Source of the DNA: Acanthamoeba lenticulata
Taxonomy: Eukaryota > Discosea > Longamoebia > Acanthamoebidae
Assembly: GCA_002179805.1 (NCBI GenBank)
Contig: NAVB01000462.1
Span: forward strand, 1-64,000
Direction of reading: 5' to 3'
Length of the DNA: 64,000 bases
Below the pieces are notes generated by a model, which was not told the origin of the DNA, searched no databases, and saw nothing but the letters and a program-made list of their open reading frames with translations. Every line of letters begins with the position of its first letter. Position 1 is the stretch's first letter. Positions 1 to 11,268 of this stretch are shown here, piece by piece. The translations under genes and the position numbers were made by a program.

Positions 1-1704
1 AAATTATTAAAATGTCCCCCAGCGCTACAAGAAGCTGAAAGAGAACGCGTCGGCCTTCACCATCACCCAGTTCGGCCTCTCTACCTTTGCGTGGGACGCC
101 ACCGACAACAAGTTGCTCCTCCCTCGCCCTCATCTCCTCCACAACCGACTCTGCTCACACACTTGCCCGCGGCCGCGCCCACAACTACAGGTATGCGGCC
201 CAGACGTGGAACTTCTACCTCTTCCCGCGGCCCTACAAGTGGCAGGACCGCCGATTCACGTGCCAAGCGGCCTCGCTCCAGTTTCTCGCCGAGCACAAGT
301 TTGACTTTAACAAGTTCATCTACGAGGGTGTGGGCTATCTGAGCCGCTACGCCGAGGGCAAGATGCGGGAGCAGCTCGAGGAGGAGATCGCCAAGCTGCT
401 CGGCCAGGGCTCGGCCACGCAGGACGAGCTGCCGGACATCACCCCAACCAACCCGCGCGACATCGAGTTTGTCGCCACGTGCCGGGCGTCGCTCGAGGCC
501 TGGCTCGCAGGCGCCGAGGCCGACCAGCCGCTGGTGATCGTCGCGCCCAACTCGTTCCTGCGCCGCCTGGTGCACCAGGAGGTGCGCCGCCTCGTGAGCG
601 CGGGCGTGGCCGAGCTCAACGTGGAGAAGGTGGCCGGGACCTGGGATCACCTGTCCGTCTCCCGCATGACCGCCGAGCAAAAGGCCGCTCGCCGCGCCGA
701 GCTTGCCCAGCAGATGCGCGACGTACATCCACCAATAATTTTTGTTTTCTCAGTTTATTTACATCTTTATAATAGTATTTGTTTTTGTTTGATCATTTTT
801 ATAACAGGAATTCGAGGCAGCTGTGGGCTTCCGGCGCGTTTGGGAGGCCATGAGCGAGTCGCGCAAGCCCGTCGTCGGCCACAACCTGCTGCTCGACTTG
901 CTCTACAGCTACGTGCACTTTGAGGACCGCCTCCCGTCGACGTTTGCCAACTTCAAGGTGGCGATTGGCCGGGTGTTCCCGCTCATCTTCGACACCAAGC
1001 ACATCGCCGCGACCGACCCGGCCTACCGCGACCGCCTCCTTAACACGGCGCTGGGCGACGTCTACGCCGCGCTACGGCCGGGCGGCGCCGGGGCCGGGAC
1101 GAGCGACATCACGATCGTGCGCCACGCCGACGGGTTCGACCGCTACCGCGAGAGCGACGCCTACGCGCACGAGGCCGGCTACGACGCCTTCATGACGGGC
1201 GCCATCTTCGCGGCCTTTGTCGAGCAGATCGCGGGCCCGCGCGCCGGTGATGCTGCGTCGTCGGTGTCCAGCCGGCCGGCGATCATGCAGTACGCCAACT
1301 CGATCAACCAGTACGGCGCCTGCTCGACGCTGCGGCTCGACCGCCCGCTCGACGAGAACGACTTTAGCAACGTGTTCCACGTCAGCATGACCGCCCCGGC
1401 GCCGGCCAGTGTAGTCGCGGGCCTCTTTGGCGACGTCGCGGTGCAGGTCAAGTGGATCAACAAGACCAGCGCGTGGGTCATCATCCAGGACCGCGCCGTG
1501 CTGCCGCGCGTGGGGGCCCTCGTCGCGCAGCAGGTGCGGTCGCCGCGGGCCCGGGCCTACGGCATCGTCGTGCGCAGCTTTGACGACTACCGCGCCGGCC
1601 GGTGGCCCACGGACTGGCCGCGCCTTGCGGCCTATTGCGCCGTGGCCCTCCCCATCGCCCTCTTTGCTCTCCGCCGCTTTCTCTCGACCGACGCCACCAA
1701 CTGA
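1..1704 (+). CDS. PARN/PNLDC1-like poly(A) 3' exonuclease, 5' end missing
   Basis: This is a DEDD-type (CAF1 family) 3'-5' exoribonuclease that would trim poly(A) or other RNA 3' ends. The window opens inside an intron; the visible exons are 23-111, 191-722 and 808-1704, joined in frame by GT-AG introns, giving about 505 residues. Motifs that match PARN are FDFNK, VVGHNLLLDL (second Asp block), FPLIFDTK and EAGYDAFMTG (third Asp/His block). The first DEDD block lies upstream of the window. After the nuclease domain there is an R3H/RRM-like stretch (NVFHVSMTAP) and then a hydrophobic C-terminal segment (YCAVALPIALFALRRF) followed by a short tail. Human PARN lacks such a tail anchor, whereas PNLDC1-type trimmers carry one. 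The family call is firm; the PNLDC1-like topology is inference. Confidence 0.88.
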
Positions 1705-1803
1705 GTTTTTTTTTTTTTTTTCAACACGATTTATGATTTATTAATTTATTTATGGATTTGCAGAATGTTTTATTCTTTTAAAGGGAAAGGAAGGAGGAGA
1801 GTC

Positions 1804-2302
1804 TCAGACATAGTCTGTGTCCTTGTTGATGGCGTGATGATGATGGTGATGGTGGTGGTGCGATTGCGTCGACACTGGTGAGTAGCCGTTGTGGTGTACG
1901 ACGTAGGGGGACGATGAAGAAGAAGAGGAAACGGCCACGGCGGCGCCCGCGAAGCAGCAGCAGTAGACCACGACGCAGCCGGCCAGCATGACGCAGCAGC
2001 AGGCGCCCAGCGAGGTGAACACGATGATGAGGATGAGCACGGTCATGCTCACCGCCAGCGCGCGCGCCGCGTCCGGGCAGATCCCCGTCGACCTGCGAAA
2101 GCAAGCACGCCCGGGTCAGTTCCCTTCTTCCTTCGAAGACGTCCTGTGTCCCAGGGACGAACCAGTTGCCATGATGGCAGGTGGCGGGAGCGGGACAGAA
2201 GGCGGTGGTGTGGTTGCTACCGCACGGGAGGCACGTCCCGGCGCTGCTGCTCGCCCCGCACCACCCGCAGCCGAGCGAGAGGGTGGCGGCCTGTGTGGCC
2301 AT
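1804..2302 (-). CDS. Small PSI-like, single-pass membrane protein with His-rich tail
   Basis: This appears to be a short cell-surface protein. The two-exon model (2302-2163, intron with donor at 2162 and acceptor ending at 2093, then 2092-1804) reads a Cys-rich segment with CGWC, CLPC and a terminal CHHGNW pattern. That resembles a plexin-semaphorin-integrin (PSI) module. It is followed by a strong transmembrane segment (TVLILIIVFTSLG) continuing into Cys-rich hydrophobic sequence (ACCCVMLAGCVVVYCCC), then poly-Ser and a run of nine His near the C-terminus. I placed the start at the ATG at 2302 because a TATAAG motif lies about 50 bp upstream. No clear signal peptide precedes the Cys-rich part, so an upstream exon remains possible. 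Function is unknown. Confidence 0.55.
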
Positions 2303-2352
2303 CAACGACAACACCACCACCGTGAACGGTTGGTCGAGGGGCAGCCGGTGGT

Positions 2353-2360
2353 CTTATAAG
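2353..2360 (-). promoter_or_regulatory. TATA-like element (CTTATAAG)
   Basis: CTTATAAG lies about 50 bp upstream of the proposed ATG of the PSI-like gene on the minus strand. It could alternatively be the end of a polypyrimidine tract and AG acceptor. Confidence 0.35.
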
Positions 2361-2792
2361 AGGAAGGAAGGAAGGCACGCACGAAGCACTCGGTGCAGTT
2401 TCGGGCGTCTTGGCAGGTCTCCAGTGGGCGCACGACCTCAGCGGTGGAGCTCTACTCAAGCATACACACCAAAAAATGACAATACAGATTTAATCCTTGC
2501 CGTAAATGAGATGAAGATGGAATGGCGGAACCTCGTTGGCCAAGCTTGGCGTGAAGAGCGCAAGGAGGAACGTGAAAGAGACAAGGATGTTAACCCATGC
2601 GGGCAGCCGGCGAGTCATCTGTACAGCGGCAGTGGCGAGAACGAGCTTGCTGCCTTGATATGACCTTTTATGCCTTTTATGGCGTGACTCTAACTACAAT
2701 AACGCACTGCGGGCCAACACGTGATCTCCGGTTCGAACCCCGTCACAGAATTTAAAGGGTTTTACTTGGGCAAGCACACAACACTCAGCGAG
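2361..2792. other. Intergenic region between the PSI-like gene and the aldo-keto reductase
   Basis: No convincing gene is seen. A GGTTCGAACCCC motif at about 2731-2742 resembles a tRNA T-arm, but no acceptor stem or anticodon arm folds around it. The right part should hold the promoter of the aldo-keto reductase gene. Confidence 0.5.
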
Positions 2793-4117
2793 ATGGACAC
2801 CCCTACACTGACGCTGAACACCGGAGCTAAGATGCCAGTTATTGGTGCACTCCCTGCCCAGTCTCTTAAGCAGTCATAAATCCATCAAACCACTGTCTTT
2901 TGTGAGGAAGGAAGACTAACTGGCAATATTGAAGGGCTGGGCACATGGAAATCGGCTCCTGGCGAGGTGGGCGCCGCCGTCAGAGCTGCCCTGCTCGCGG
3001 GCTACCGCCACTTTGGTTCGTTGTTGTGCACGCCCTCGGTTCTTCAGGTGGGCTGTGCCTGATGACTGCAGTTTTTTGTACCCCAGACTGCGCTGAGGTC
3101 TACAACAACGAGGCCGAGGTCGGCGCCGCCCTCAAGGCCGCCTTTGATGAGGGCCTCGTCAAGCGGTACGCGGCGCATTGTTGTATGTTCCCAAAGCTGG
3201 GCTGCGCGTTGACTGTCCTGTGCAGGGAGGAGCTCTTCATCACGAGCAAGGTCTTCAACAACCACCACGAGGATCGCGCGGCGGGCGCCCTGCGCGACAC
3301 CCTCAAGAACCTTCAGCTCTCCTACCTTGTATGCTTCCCTCTCTCGTGTAGTTGATGGAAACTGTGCCTGTGCCTTATCCACTCCCCGCAGGACCTTTAC
3401 CTGATCCACTGGCCCATCAAGTTCGAGGACGAGGTCATCCCACAGCCCTCGCGCATGCCCGACGGCTGGCCCAATCCGCTCATCAAGACCTCGTTCGAGT
3501 TCAAGAAGACTTGGAACGCCCTGTACGTGTTTTCCCAGTCCCGTCCCGCAGTGCGACTCACACACCACCACCACATCAGGGAGAGCTTCGTGGCCGAGGG
3601 CTTGGTCAAGGCCATCGGCGTGAGCAACTTCACGCGCGAGCAGATCGACGCGCTCCTGGCCGACCCGCGGAGCACCGTGGTGCCGGCTGTGAACCAGATC
3701 GAGTTCCATCCGTACTTGCTCCAGCGCGACCTGCTCGACTACTGCGCGGCCAAGGGCATCGTCGTGACGGCCTACTCGCCGCTGGGCTCGTCGGACTCGT
3801 ACACCGGCCGCATGGAGGGCGCGCCGTCGCTTCTCCGGAGCGAAGTCGTCAACGAGCTGGCGGCCCAAGTGGCGCGCTCGCCCGCGCAGGTGCTCATCCG
3901 GTGGAGCGTCCAGAAGGGCGTCATCGTGATTCCCAAGAGCGTCAACCCAGAGCGCATCCGGGCCAACCTGGCCGTCTTCGACTTTGAGCTGAGCCCCGAG
4001 CAGGTGGCCACTTTGGACGCTCTCCACCGGGACTATCGCTTCGGCCTCGGCTGGATGCCCGGCCACTTCTTCCCGCTCTCGGGCCCTACCCACCCCGTGG
4101 CCGCCTCAGATGAGTAG
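2793..4117 (+). CDS. Aldo-keto reductase
   Basis: NAD(P)H-dependent carbonyl reductase of the AKR superfamily, cytosolic by lack of targeting signals. Six exons are supported: 2793-2844, 2935-3015, 3087-3165, 3226-3328, 3392-3522 and 3580-4117, all GT-AG and in phase, giving about 327 residues. The N-terminus starts with [11 protein letters not shown] and GLGTW. The catalytic tetrad is present: Asp in HFDCA, Tyr in VYNNE, Lys in FITSK and His in LIHWP. The family signatures [20 protein letters not shown] and IPKSV also appear, the last being the NADPH-binding signature. The usual length matches. A poly(A) signal AATAAA follows at about 4183. Substrate cannot be told from sequence. Confidence 0.93.
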
Positions 4118-4267
4118 CTAGCAGCAGTAGACACCAAGAAAAAAGCTATTTTATTTCTATTTTCATTCTTCACATTGCAAGAAATAAAGCAGTCCCTTCT
4201 TCACTTCACTTCCCAACGTGGTCGTCTTGTTGTTGGCGAATCATTCTCTGCATGAAACGCAACTGCC

Positions 4268-5637
4268 ATGTCAGCCGAACAAGGTTCTCCCCATTGATGA
4301 TGGAAATTTTAAATTATGATTAATTTTTTTGTTGATTCTGTGTGCCACGGCAGAAGAGGACGCCCTTGACCTGCGCTCGGAGGAGTTCCGCCTGTTTGCT
4401 CAGTACGTAGAAGACAACCTGCGTACGCAAGTTGACCGGGAGCGCGAGCAAACGGGCCAGGCCCCGGTGGACTTCCTCACCGAGCTCGCCGACGCGCCCG
4501 ACGTGGTGGCCGACAAGGTCCGCCAGTTGGCCGCGCTCGTGCGCGACGCCCGCCACTTTGTGGTCTACACCGGCGCGGGCATCAGCACCGCCGCGGGCCT
4601 GCCCGACTATCGCGGGCCCAACGGCATATGGACGCGGCGCGTCGTCGAAGGCCAGGCGCTGGGCGAAGACGCACGCGGCCTGAGCCAGCGGCTGGCCGAG
4701 GGCGATTCCGCCTCGGGCGGCCTGCGGCCGACAGCCGCCCACGTCGCCTGTCGGGTGCTTCGGGACGCGGGGCTGCTGCGCTTTGTCATGACGACCAACG
4801 TCGACGGCCTGCACGGGCGCACGGGCTTCGTGCGCTCGGAGGACATGGCCGAGCTCCACGGCAACAGGCACGCGCACCTCGACGGCCGCCACTGACTCGT
4901 GCGTAAAACTGACCGTCACGTCGTACACCAAACCATCGCGCTGCTGCAGCTTCCTCGAGGAGTGCGGCGCGTGTGGTGCGCTGTTTACGCGTGACTTTGT
5001 CGTGCGCACGGCCAAGCGCATCTACGAGCACGAGACCGGCCGGGTATGGCCGACCGTCAGCCCGGCCCGCACGCAACTTCTCACTTGCGACGCGCGAACT
5101 TTTTTTATTTGGTTGCGGGCCGCAGACATGTGACGAGTGCGGGGTGCGCGCCCTGCGCGACGTCATCGTCAACTTTGGCAACACGGTCGAGCATGTGCCC
5201 TCTATGGAGGCCCAATACGACCTGTACGTGCCCCCGGATGCTGTTCGCGATGAGGCAAAAAAGAGCCGCTTGTCCATCCATCCATTCATATCGCGTGATG
5301 GCGCAGCGCGTGGGTGAACGCCATCAAGGCCGATCTCTTTCTCGTCCTTGGCTCGTCGCTTTCCGTGCCCACGGCGTGTGCGTGCTTCTCCTACTTCTCC
5401 TCCTCGTGGTGTTTCCACGCACGTGTGTGTGCGGGCTGTGTTGCGAGCTGCCAACTTTCCCAACTTTTCCCAGGCGACCTACCGGACTACTGTGTGGAGA
5501 AGGGCGGGAAGCTGGTCATCGTCAATAAGCAGCGAACGCCCAAAGACGCCTCGGCCTCGCTGCTCATCCACGCCCCGTGCGACACCGTCTTGAGCCTTCT
5601 ACTCAACGAGCTGCGCCTGGCCAGCCCAAAGCCGTGA
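4268..5637 (+). CDS. SIRT7-like NAD-dependent protein deacylase
   Basis: Class IV sirtuin. Exons: 4268-4283, 4354-4867, 4950-5043, 5126-5223, 5307-5377 and 5474-5637. The 16-nt first exon encodes MSAEQ and joins in phase. NAD-binding GAGIST, PDYRGPNG and NVDGLH are present, with the catalytic His in ELHGN, a C-x2-C...C-x2-C zinc module (ECGAC, TCDEC), VNFGN and LGSSLSV. The motif IVNKQRTPKD matches the SIRT7 hallmark IVNLQWTPKD, so I favour SIRT7 over SIRT6. The second intron has a GC donor (CAG|GCACGC). No GT donor occurs before the in-frame stop at 4894-4896, so either a GC-AG intron or an error in the read is needed. SIRT7 in animals acts on chromatin at rDNA; that role here is inference. 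Confidence 0.9.
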
Positions 5638-5642
5638 GCCAC

Positions 5643-5681
5643 TTTTTTTCTTTTTCTTTTTCTTTTTCTTTTTCTTTTTTT
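5643..5681. repeat. Polypyrimidine (T5C)n tract
   Basis: Tandem TTTTTC units directly after the sirtuin stop codon, in its presumed 3' UTR. It is a simple repeat. Confidence 0.9.
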
Positions 5682-5727
5682 GGGTTTTGCTCTGTAAGCG
5701 TTGCGCCCGTTCCGCAAGGAACCATCC

Positions 5728-8103
5728 ATGCGACGAAGATCCCAACATGTGCCTTCGGCGCGTTGCATTCGCGGCCGGTTCTTGTGGTGCGTGTCTTCTC
5801 AACTGTTGTAAGGTCAAATCTCGCGAGATTTAAAGTCACTCAAACGCCTGCTCTTCATCTTGCACAACTGATAAAGATTTTGTCATGTGACCACGCCGTT
5901 ATGCCCCGGGTAGGACGCTCTTGGCTGTGGTCTTCTTTGGTGTTATGGCGGGAGTCAACTTATGGGTGTTCAAGCTGGTCCTTTCCGAGCCTGCCGACAT
6001 CGCCGGCCCACACGACCTCGTGCAGCACAAGACCAGACGAGAGCACCACCTGCAGCAGCTGCAGCAACAGCCCCGGCCAGATGGCTACGAGGACCAGCTG
6101 ACCCCGGACGAGATGTCTGCCTACAGAGGCATGACCCGGCCTTGTCTCTCGAGGCAACCTCGACCACTTCATGACGGTGTGCATGCACATTTTTCCCATT
6201 ACTGCAGGGTTCGGCCTGTACTCGATGTCCGTACATGTGGGGCCCATCTCGGACATCAAGGACTTCCTGGTTCCACGCTTTGGCATCAAAGTGACGGACT
6301 ACAACTTTCATGAGAGCCACTGCGCCCGCATGCAGAACTGTGCCTCCCAACAAGGCCTCAAGGTTTCTTTCTCGCTCTCACACACTCTCGCTTGGCGAGC
6401 CTAGCGTTGGTGGCTCACCTTGTTGCAGGTGTACGACTCCCGGGACGTCTACACGCTGGGCGCCTGTCCGGGCATCACCAAGCGGCGGTTCTTCTACGAG
6501 TACCGCGAGTGGGTGCAGGAAAACGTGGATGCTTTCCTCTGCACTCACCCTGCAGGTGAGACTCTGATCCATTTGTGTGCTATTTCTTTATTTCACTACT
6601 TTACACATCTTTTATTCTCCCTTATTATTCAGGAATATGTGAAACATTTATGGCCTTCAACAAGTCGCTCATCTTCGTGGCCACCACACGCTTCGACCAA
6701 GCACGAGCGTACACAGCCTTCACATTTTTCATTTTTTATTTTATATATATATATTAATCTCAAATCTAAATACTAATAAAAACGCTATTCAGGGACGAGA
6801 GGCCATGCATGGACCGATTTGTGGAGAATGTGCGAAAGATAGCAGCCGACCCGCGTAACGTCATCGCCGCCAACAGCCTCTACGATCTCCACTACATCCG
6901 CTACTTCACCGGTACAAGCGCCTCATCCCCCTCCGCTTCCAACTGCTGCTGATGATGGCACGATACGTGACGTGGCAAGGTCTGAAAAACGTGGAGCTGA
7001 TCCCGTCGTACTGTGGCTACACCAACGCCAACTACCACCCGACGTCGTTCTCGCGCATCCTGATCGGCCTTTCCCGCGGCACCACTTTCTCCCACAACCT
7101 CTTTGACCCGCTCCGCAGTGCGCTTTTCTGCTTTCTTCTGCATTGGCAGATGTCGCTCCTACCTAACTGCCTTGCCCCACACACACACACACACACACAG
7201 ACCTGTGGAGCTCGGGCCAGACAAAGAGACAGTTTGAGCTGGTGGCGCAGACGGAATTGGGCCACTTCAGCTACAATCAGCTGGGCGATTTTACCGCCGT
7301 CCTGGTTGTTCCCTACCAATGCTCCATCATGTCCCTCTTCGAGTACTACCGCATCGGCATCCCGATGCTCGTCCCTTCGCTCGACCTCCTCACCGCCTGG
7401 CATATGGACTGGCGCTGTGGTACGTTTTTTTCAATTTTTTTCAATTTGTTTTTGTTTTTGTTATTGTATGTGTGTTTTTTTAAAGATAAAAAAGATATTA
7501 TTAACGATGAGAATTCTCATCTTGCAGTGCGGGAGCGAACGTGGGACGGGGCGGTACACAATACGTACTATGAGGCGTCCAAACAGCCGCGCCATCCCGA
7601 AGCGACGGACCTGGATGGATGGGACCCCAACAACGAGATGAACGCCACGGTTGTGCGGATGTGGCTCTCCTTCTCAGACTTTTACCACTGGCCGCACGTC
7701 ATCCTATTCGACTCGTGGGAGGACCTGGCTCGCAAGCTCGACCAGGCCGATTTTGAAGACATCAGCCGACGCATGGGCAAGTACAGCGACCAACTGCGTC
7801 GTCAGCTCGAAAACAAGTGGAAGGACGTGCTCGACCGCATGTGGGGCGACCTTCCCGGTACGACGATGAACCGTCGTCGCCTTTCTTGCGATTCGACCGA
7901 GTGCAGGTCTCACATGGTGTGAGCAGGACCGGGAGGGCGCAAGGTGGAGCGACTCTACGACGTGGCGATGGAGCGTCTCTGGGGCATCCCTCCGCCAGAT
8001 GACCCATGCGAGGAGTGTGAGCTGCGAGTTTCGTTAGACGACGAGCAAGCCGGCATTCGGCAAAAGTGGGCAGAGCAACGAGTAGGCTACGAAGGAGCCT
8101 GAA
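5728..8103 (+). CDS. Type II membrane protein, large lumenal domain of unknown function
   Basis: Ten exons join in phase. The first (5728-5777) gives a basic N-terminus MRRRSQHVPSARC, and the second supplies a signal anchor (TLLAVVFFGVMAGVNLWVF), so this is a type II protein, probably in the Golgi or ER. A Gln-rich stem follows. The lumenal part has conserved-looking blocks: HVGPISDIKDFLVPRFG, CPGITKRRFFYEYREW, FLCTHPAG, CETFMAFNKSL, ADPRNVIAANSLYD, IPSYCGYTN and a C-terminal CEEC. The topology and these blocks are what one expects of a secretory-pathway glycosyltransferase, but I cannot assign a GT family. A CA-repeat forms the end of the intron before 7201. The exon structure is well supported by uninterrupted phase; the function is not known. 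Confidence 0.72.
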
Positions 8104-8420
8104 GAAGACCTCCAACGTGGCCACTACGTCAATAGCCTACTGAGCCCATCGCGCCTGGAGAGTGGCGTTGTCTTCTTTCGACGACGTGGCGGGAAATTGC
8201 CAGGCGTGATTGACGAGAAACAGAAAGATAGGCCACAAGGGTGGCACAACAGAAATTACGAATCGAAACCAGATAGACCAGTTAATTTAAATCGCATTCG
8301 TGCTCACGCACTTCAAGCCTCGGTCCGCCCAGGACAGCTTTACTTCTACCTGTCCACAAGAAGCAAAGAAGGCCTGAATTTGTGAAGGAATTGGGAAGGA
8401 AGAACAAGGAGAGGACGAAA
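8104..8420. other. Intergenic region upstream of the F-box/MORN gene
   Basis: About 317 bp with no recognisable gene. It presumably contains the terminator of the membrane-protein gene and the promoter of the F-box/MORN gene. Confidence 0.4.
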
Positions 8421-10955
8421 ATGGAGCCCGATGGAACGCCGGAAAACGATCCAATGCACGATAACACAGCACAAGGCGAGGACGCCAACGCGACAGCTGC
8501 TCCTGTCGTACCCAACTCTTCGACCTCACAAGCGGTCGGACCTCCTAAATTTTCTTACAACATGCTGCATTACCCCTGCTACCCGAGCTACGAGGTCCTC
8601 CTCGCAAAGCGATTCAAAACGGTGCCTCTTCCTCCATCGAAAGAGGAAGTTCCCAACACGGGCGAATCATCGAAGAAACGATCGCGCGCCAGCTCCATCG
8701 AGTCCAGCGAAGCGTCGATGCGAGTCGAAGCAGAGTCGATTGATGAGCCAGCTGTGGCGACCTCAAACTCTTTGGCCAAAAGAAGACGTATAAAGAGACC
8801 AAGCGAACATGGAGGCGCAGAGCTGATCAGCAAGGAGAAGGCTCAAGAAGAATATGAGGAAGAAGAGCTCCTTGACGGCCTGCAGGGGTCCAACGTCGTA
8901 GGGCTCGAGCCCGAGGACCACCCACCAGAGGACGACGGCGAGGCCGAGCCCTCCCAGTCTGTCGAGGATGAAGAGTTCAACCACAACACCTCCTCGTTCT
9001 CTTCCTCTCCTTCTTCTTCTTCTTCTTCTTCTTCCCTTTCTTCTTCCTCATCTACTTCATCCTCGTCATCGTCGTCTTCATTGTCCTCCGCGAGCACGGC
9101 CTCAGCGACCTCGACGCCCTTGCTCGGGCACGGCGTGCGCGAGGGCCTCACCCGGGACGAGCTCAGGGCCAGCGCCCAATCCCTCGACCATCTCGTCGTG
9201 CCGCTCAACGACCTCCAGCGGTACCGCCTACGCCTTTACGGCACACACACAGGCACGCACACACACGGTGGCTCACACGCACACATGCGCACATATGTGT
9301 GGGAACGCAGGAGCATACGGGAGGTGGGCGAGTCGCTGCGGAGCCACCGGTTCCACTACAACCTGGACCTGTGCACGATGGTGGCCGGCATCGACCGACA
9401 CGTGACCGAACTTCACCACCAGATCCGCCACCGCCGCCGCTTCCTCACCTTTGCGCTCGTACTGCCCGTGCCCCTTTTTTTGTTGCTTTTTGGAGAGAAT
9501 TTGACTTATTCCAACTATTACAGAGTCTGAACCGACCGGTCCAGTCGCACATGGGCTACTTTGGGGCGCTGCCGCTGGAACTCGTCCTCCACGTCTTTGG
9601 CTACCTCGACGGCCGCGACCTCCTCTGCAGCGCTCGCGTACGCCCAATTTTCCCGAATTATTATCATTATTATTCTTTTAAATATCAAAAATAACAATTT
9701 TGCGATTTTTTTCCAGGTCTGTTCGACGTTTGCGGCGCTGGCCAACGACGCCCACCTGTGGAAGGGCATCGTGGAGCGCACATGGGAAGCCGAGGGGGTC
9801 TACATGCAGAAGCCCTCCCACAAGTCCTTCAAGTGGCTCTACCAGTGCAAGAAGGTGCGCGTCCGCGTGCGCGTGCGTGTTGTGCTGTCGGAAAGACTCA
9901 CGCGGGGGAGGGGACGGGGACATCAGCGCGTGTTCAAGCAGGGCGAGACAAAGAACGGGCGCGGTTCGTGCGGCGGCGAGCACGGTGACATCTACGAGGG
10001 CGAGTGGAAGGACAACAAGCGGCATGGCGTCGGTACGCGTCACACACCCGCGCGTGCGTCTTGTGTCGTGTGTGTCGTGTCCTCATATGGCGCACACGCA
10101 CGCGCGGGCGGGCAGGGACGGCGCTCATGCAAGACGGGCGACGATACGATGGCGAGTGGGAGAACGACATGCGATCCGGCTTTGGTATCTTCCGGTGGCC
10201 CATCAACTACGCCAAAAACGGAGGTATTTAATGAATTAATGCCACTTTTCCCATTCCTTTTATTTTTATTAATGGAATATAAATTAATTAATCAATAAAA
10301 TTGCGCAGGGGACTTGTACGCGGGCAACTGGAAGGAGGACCAGCGGCACGGGGAAGGGACCTACATCTGGAGCGACGGCACCACCTACGAGGGCCAGTGG
10401 AAGGAGGGCAAGCGCGAGGGCTTTGGCTGCGTCGTGTGGCCCGACGGCCGCAAGTGCGTTTCTCTTCTCTCCCCCTTCTCCCCTCCCCCCTTCACCAACT
10501 GGTGCGTGCGCTCACGACATCATGACACGACACGACACGCGCGTTGTGTACACAGGTACGAGGGCGAGTACAAGGACGGGAAGATGTCCGGGAAGGGCAC
10601 CTTCTGCTGGCCCGACGGCTCCGTCTACGTCGGCGAGTACAAGGTACGCTCGCGCGTCCTCCCCCCCTTCCCCCAATGTGTGCTGACGTGGCACACGCAC
10701 ACGCGCACACAGGAGGGGAAGCGGCACGGGGAGGGCACCTACACGTACAGCACGATGATGGGCGGCGTGTACACGGGCCAGTGGCGCAACGGCATGCGCG
10801 ACGGGTGGGGCAAGCTGGTCAAGAACGACGGCGAGATGTACCAGGGCGTGTGGAAGTTCAACTGCCCGTTCGGGGGCGTCCTGACCAAGAAGGATGGGAC
10901 CGTCATCGAGAAGTTCTGGCGCCTCTTCCCCCCGGCCCAGGGCGGCGGCACCTGA
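8421..10955 (+). CDS. F-box and MORN-repeat protein
   Basis: Probable SCF ubiquitin-ligase substrate adaptor, or membrane-associated scaffold, combining an F-box with MORN repeats. The N-terminal 300 residues are disordered, with a nuclear-type basic patch (AKRRRIKRP) and acidic and poly-Ser stretches. The F-box spans GALPLELVLHVFGYLDGRD to DAHLWKGIVERTWEAE. Eight MORN units follow, from DIYEGEWKDNKRHGVG and YDGEWENDMRSGFG to MYQGVWKFNCPFGG. They are split by small GT-AG introns, most of which fall between repeats. The ATG at 8421 is preferred over non-ATG upstream extension. A CA-rich stretch at 9240-9310 reads in frame but may be an intron starting at a weak donor. Similar F-box-MORN proteins are known in animals (FBXO10/11-like are different), so no orthologue is claimed. 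Confidence 0.82.
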
Positions 10956-11268
10956 GCTCAGGAGAGGGGATGATGGAAAGGCGGGAGAGAGAGAGGATCT
11001 CTTCTTGTAATGTTTTGTGCAGAAGGCAAAAATGTAAAGAACGAAAGCGACAGCAAGTAACTAATTGTGAGAACGAAAGGCAATTATATGCAATGGGCCA
11101 AACCATAACCTGGCGGTGTTGGATAAATTTGGGATACCTTTGTTCTGCCTCGTTAGCTCGCCGGCCAATCGGAGTAGTGTCTACGATTCAAACGCACAAC
11201 CAACAAAACAAGGATACAGACGAACACCAAACAGACCACGACACGCACCAGCGAAGGACCACCAAGGC
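10956..11268. other. Intergenic region before the GT92-like gene
   Basis: About 313 bp. I see nothing beyond expected 3' UTR and promoter sequence. Confidence 0.4.

Noticed and set aside
2690..2755. tRNA-like GGTTCGAACCCC motif
   Set aside because: The T-arm-like motif has no matching acceptor stem, D-arm or anticodon arm in the 70 bases before it.
9240..9310. CA-repeat as possible intron in the F-box/MORN gene
   Set aside because: It stays in frame and has no clear GT donor, so I kept it as coding with a note.
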